DNA from: JABDMH01 sp965223165
Lineage (GTDB): Bacteria; Bacteroidota; Bacteroidia; Chitinophagales; Saprospiraceae
DNA length: 64,000 nt
Direction: 5' to 3'
Assembly: GCA_965223165.1 (NCBI GenBank)
Contig: CBDCVQ010000018.1
Location: forward strand, 310,001 to 374,000
Position numbers and translations under genes: made by a program. The notes beneath the pieces were generated by a model, which did no database searches, had not been told where the DNA came from, and saw only the letters and a list, made by a program, of their open reading frames with translations. Position 1 is the stretch's first letter. Each line of letters opens with the position of its first letter. This document shows, in pieces, positions 62,158 through 64,000 of the stretch.

Positions 62158-62672
62158 ATCGAAGATCACCAATAGCGCCGACAGAAAAAATGAAGTACGG
62201 CCGATACGAATACGAACGCACGTTTTTGGTCGCACGCAAATGGTGGAATATTCCTGTGATCGAAGAAAAACAGTTAAGTGACAAGTATCTCGAGGGCACC
62301 CAATTGAGATTACGCAGGGTACTTCAGGCCACCACGACCACCTACAAGTTGACAAAAAAGGAAGCATGCGACGCAGATGGAGCAGGCGTGCGAAAGATCA
62401 ACACCTTCTACCTTAATCCCGAGGAGTATCATCTCATGGTCCGGCTCCCGGGCGTACGAATCGAAAAGACCCGACGCATCGTACAAATCCAGGGCATGCG
62501 GGTCGCCATCGATCATATCCAATTACCCCATCGAGAACTCTACCTGGCCGAGATCGAATTTGCCTCTGCGACCGCGATGCAAGCCTTTGTGCCTCCTCCT
62601 GACATCGTCCGAGAAGTCACCCTTGATCCAGCGTACAGTGGGCATGCCCTGGCGGGAACATGGCAGGAGTGA
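62154..62672 (+). CDS. CYTH-like (triphosphate tunnel) domain protein
   Basis: 172-residue protein from ATG 62154, which overlaps the GrpB stop (ATGA). Pattern of the CYTH superfamily: KYGRYEYERTFLV (the ExExK-like start, here E-x-E-R), DKYLEGTQLRLRRVL (basic tunnel strand), TTTYKLTKKEA, RKINTFYLNPEEYHLM, TRRIVQIQGMRVAIDHI and ELYLAEIEFAS (acidic metal-binding strand). Members hydrolyse or cyclise triphosphates such as ATP, polyphosphate or thiamine triphosphate; the substrate is unknown. Coupling with GrpB suggests a joint role. Confidence 0.85.
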   Translation: MNRRSPIAPTEKMKYGRYEYERTFLVARKWWNIPVIEEKQLSDKYLEGTQLRLRRVLQATTTTYKLTKKEACDADGAGVRKINTFYLNPEEYHLMVRLPGVRIEKTRRIVQIQGMRVAIDHIQLPHRELYLAEIEFASATAMQAFVPPPDIVREVTLDPAYSGHALAGTWQE

Positions 62673-62675
62673 GGT

Positions 62676-62841
62676 GAAGTTCTGAGTGAACTTGAGTTCT
62701 GAGTGAACTTGAGTTTTGGACGAGCTCGCGACCAGTCGGTCACACTGCTCAGCGGCAGAAACCACAATACCAGAATACCATAGCACCACAACACCACACC
62801 AAAAGACCAAAAGACCATAAAACCAAAACACCATAATACCA
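62676..62841. repeat. Short tandem repeats (GAGTTCTGAGTGAACTT and ACCATAACACC-type)
   Basis: 62676-62716 has two GTTCTGAGTGAACTTGA units like those at 61197. 62759-62841 is a C/A-rich array built on ACCA(T/C)A(A/G)CACC/AAAAGACC motifs, for instance ACCAAAAGACCAAAAGACC. Low complexity; no frame is credible. Confidence 0.7.
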
Positions 62842-62858
62842 TTCCCTATCTTGCGGCC

Positions 62859-63407
62859 ATGTCAAAAAAGGCCTTATTAATCATTGACATGCAGAAGGGG
62901 TCGTTTACGCCCGAGACCCCGCGACACGACGCGCAGGGGACCGTACGGCGGATCAACGTACTGGCCGATTTTTGTCGAGCCCGAGGCTGGCCCGTCATTC
63001 ATATCCAGCATGATGGCACTGGCACGGGCGCCTTCGAAAAGGGCAGCTGGGACTGGGAGCTGCTCGACGATCTGGCTGTAAAGCTCGGCGACCTTCGGGT
63101 AGACAAAACCGCGAACGATGCCTTCTACCGCTCCGGCTTGCAAAGCCTTTTAACCGAACAAAACGTCACCGAACTCTACATTACCGGCTGTGCCACCGAT
63201 TTTTGCGTGGCGTCCACGATTCAGTCTGCGCTCACCAAGGACTATGCGATCACGGTCGTCGCTGACGGCCATACGACCGGAGATCGACTCGATCTGACCG
63301 CAGTCCAGATGATCGCACATTATCACTGGGTCTGGCAACATATGATTCCGACCCGGGGAAGCATTGCGCTAAAATCCTGTGCGGAGATGGTGGGTGTGGA
63401 GGTGTAG
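62859..63407 (+). CDS. Cysteine hydrolase, isochorismatase-like family
   Basis: 182-residue single-domain hydrolase. Catalytic triad: Asp10 in LLIIDMQKG, Lys83 in LRVDKTANDAFYRSGL and Cys116 in TGCATDFCVAST, with the cis-peptide region YITG-C before it. Family members are nicotinamidases, carbamoylases and isochorismatases; the active-site environment here does not settle which. Cytosolic. A possible minus-7-like TATCTTGC lies 8 bp upstream. It is monocistronic between repeat blocks. Confidence 0.92.
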   Translation: MSKKALLIIDMQKGSFTPETPRHDAQGTVRRINVLADFCRARGWPVIHIQHDGTGTGAFEKGSWDWELLDDLAVKLGDLRVDKTANDAFYRSGLQSLLTEQNVTELYITGCATDFCVASTIQSALTKDYAITVVADGHTTGDRLDLTAVQMIAHYHWVWQHMIPTRGSIALKSCAEMVGVEV

Positions 63408-64000
63408 TCTGCCTCGCGCTTGTGCCAGCACGCGGGTTTAGGGGGTAGGGTTTAGCTTCGACTGCGAGGATGCGATTCCGGCGTGCAGAATTATTCACGG
63501 AGACCGGAGAATGTAAATTCTCCTCTATCGGTCCACCAGGCGGTGCTGGCTCGGCTTGCCCCTAGCCCCTGCGTTCTCCTCCGTCGAAACGCCGGGGAAA
63601 CATCTTGCACATGGAGATTCTGCAAGGGTCTGCGATAAGACCCCACACGACGGTAGCCGCAGGATTTACATCCTGCGGTCCGCTCTGGGCAGGATCTTGA
63701 AATGGAGAATTATTCACGGAGGCCGAGGATTCCACGGAGGCTGGAGAATGTAGTTGCTCCTTTGGTGGTCCCCCCTACGACGGTAGCCGCAGGATTTACA
63801 TCCTGCGGCCCGCATCGGGAAGGATCTTGAAATGGAGAATTATTCACGGAGGCCGGAGAAATCCACGGAGGCCGGAGAATGTAGTTCATCCTTTAGCGGT
63901 CCCCCATGCGACGGTAGCCGCAGAATTCCACGGAGGCCGGAGAATTCCACGGAGGGCGGAGAATGTAAATTCTCCTCTATCGGTCGACCAGGTGCCGGTG
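63408..64000. repeat. Two-hairpin repeat family, copy 2, with about 130-bp tandem decay
   Basis: After 80 bp without features, 63490-63700 matches 58081-58400. From 63648 a 130-131-bp unit beginning CGACGGTAGCCGC recurs at 63778 and 63909. Its first two copies contain CCGCAGGAT-TTAC-ATCCTGCGG and all are interspersed with GGAGGCCGGAGAAT-type units; the third is broken by GAATTCCACGGAGG duplications. The array runs off the right edge. Non-coding. Confidence 0.85.

Noticed and set aside
63408..64000. CRISPR array or short coding ORFs in the right-edge repeat
   Set aside because: Units of about 130 bp are internally repeated and have no spacer structure; ORFs there are translations of the repeat.
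1..64000. tRNA, rRNA, riboswitch, transposase or phage integrase genes
   Set aside because: I looked through the intergenic regions and saw none; a covariance-model scan would be needed to exclude small RNAs.

Overview
The window looks like a chromosomal segment of a Bacteroidota bacterium, most likely from the Saprospiria (Lewinella-like) group. The evidence is a type IX secretion sorting domain (17415-19319), a DUF6089 barrel, many lipoprotein or Sec precursors, TAnnTTTG-type minus-7 motifs, a Bacteroidota-length PurM, an ECF sigma/anti-sigma pair and a TPR-CHAT protein. The genus is inferred and not proven by the sequence. No rRNA, tRNA, transposase gene, prophage or CRISPR array was seen.

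1-27 kb is mostly ordinary core and envelope content: a truncated secreted protein at the left edge, M19 dipeptidase, M1 aminopeptidase, purB, ECF sigma with anti-sigma, DUF6249 protein, purM, a NarL-type response regulator, smc, a MATE exporter, an S9 oligopeptidase, a T9SS cargo protein, a glycosyltransferase with recQ, a DUF6089 barrel, an S8 protease with a large insertion, the DUF721 (DciA-like)/recF pair and a Tat-exported aminotransferase.

27.6-34 kb is an accessory zone. It holds a frameshifted gene, a gene-poor stretch, and a two-gene unit made of a membrane-anchored TPR-CHAT protease and a thermolysin-like (HEVTH) zincin, facing a small tail-anchored membrane protein. One copy of a MITE-like repeat follows.

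34-54.8 kb is catabolic and redox: a PQQ dehydrogenase with a c-heme, a DUF2911 protein, an operon of a Na+/solute symporter with two HMA-domain proteins (one frameshifted), a PIG-L deacetylase, a sialidase, a truncated hemoglobin, and a di-heme peroxidase with a perfect FNR-type palindrome upstream. Next come GNAT and AraC proteins, two Gfo/Idh oxidoreductases, DUF3500, a galactonate-dehydratase-like enolase, an outer-membrane protein, a second MITE-like copy, an NAD(P)-binding protein, a cupin and a metallophosphoesterase. Several broken gene relics lie between these genes.

54.8-64 kb alternates short housekeeping or accessory genes (NTF2-like, rsgA, DinB, di-heme cytochrome, ferritin-like, GrpB, CYTH, isochorismatase-like) with blocks of intergenic repeats. 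One block is a 287-bp tandem repeat whose hairpin shows a compensated base-pair change. Another is a repeat family with two hairpins, shared between 58 kb and the right edge.
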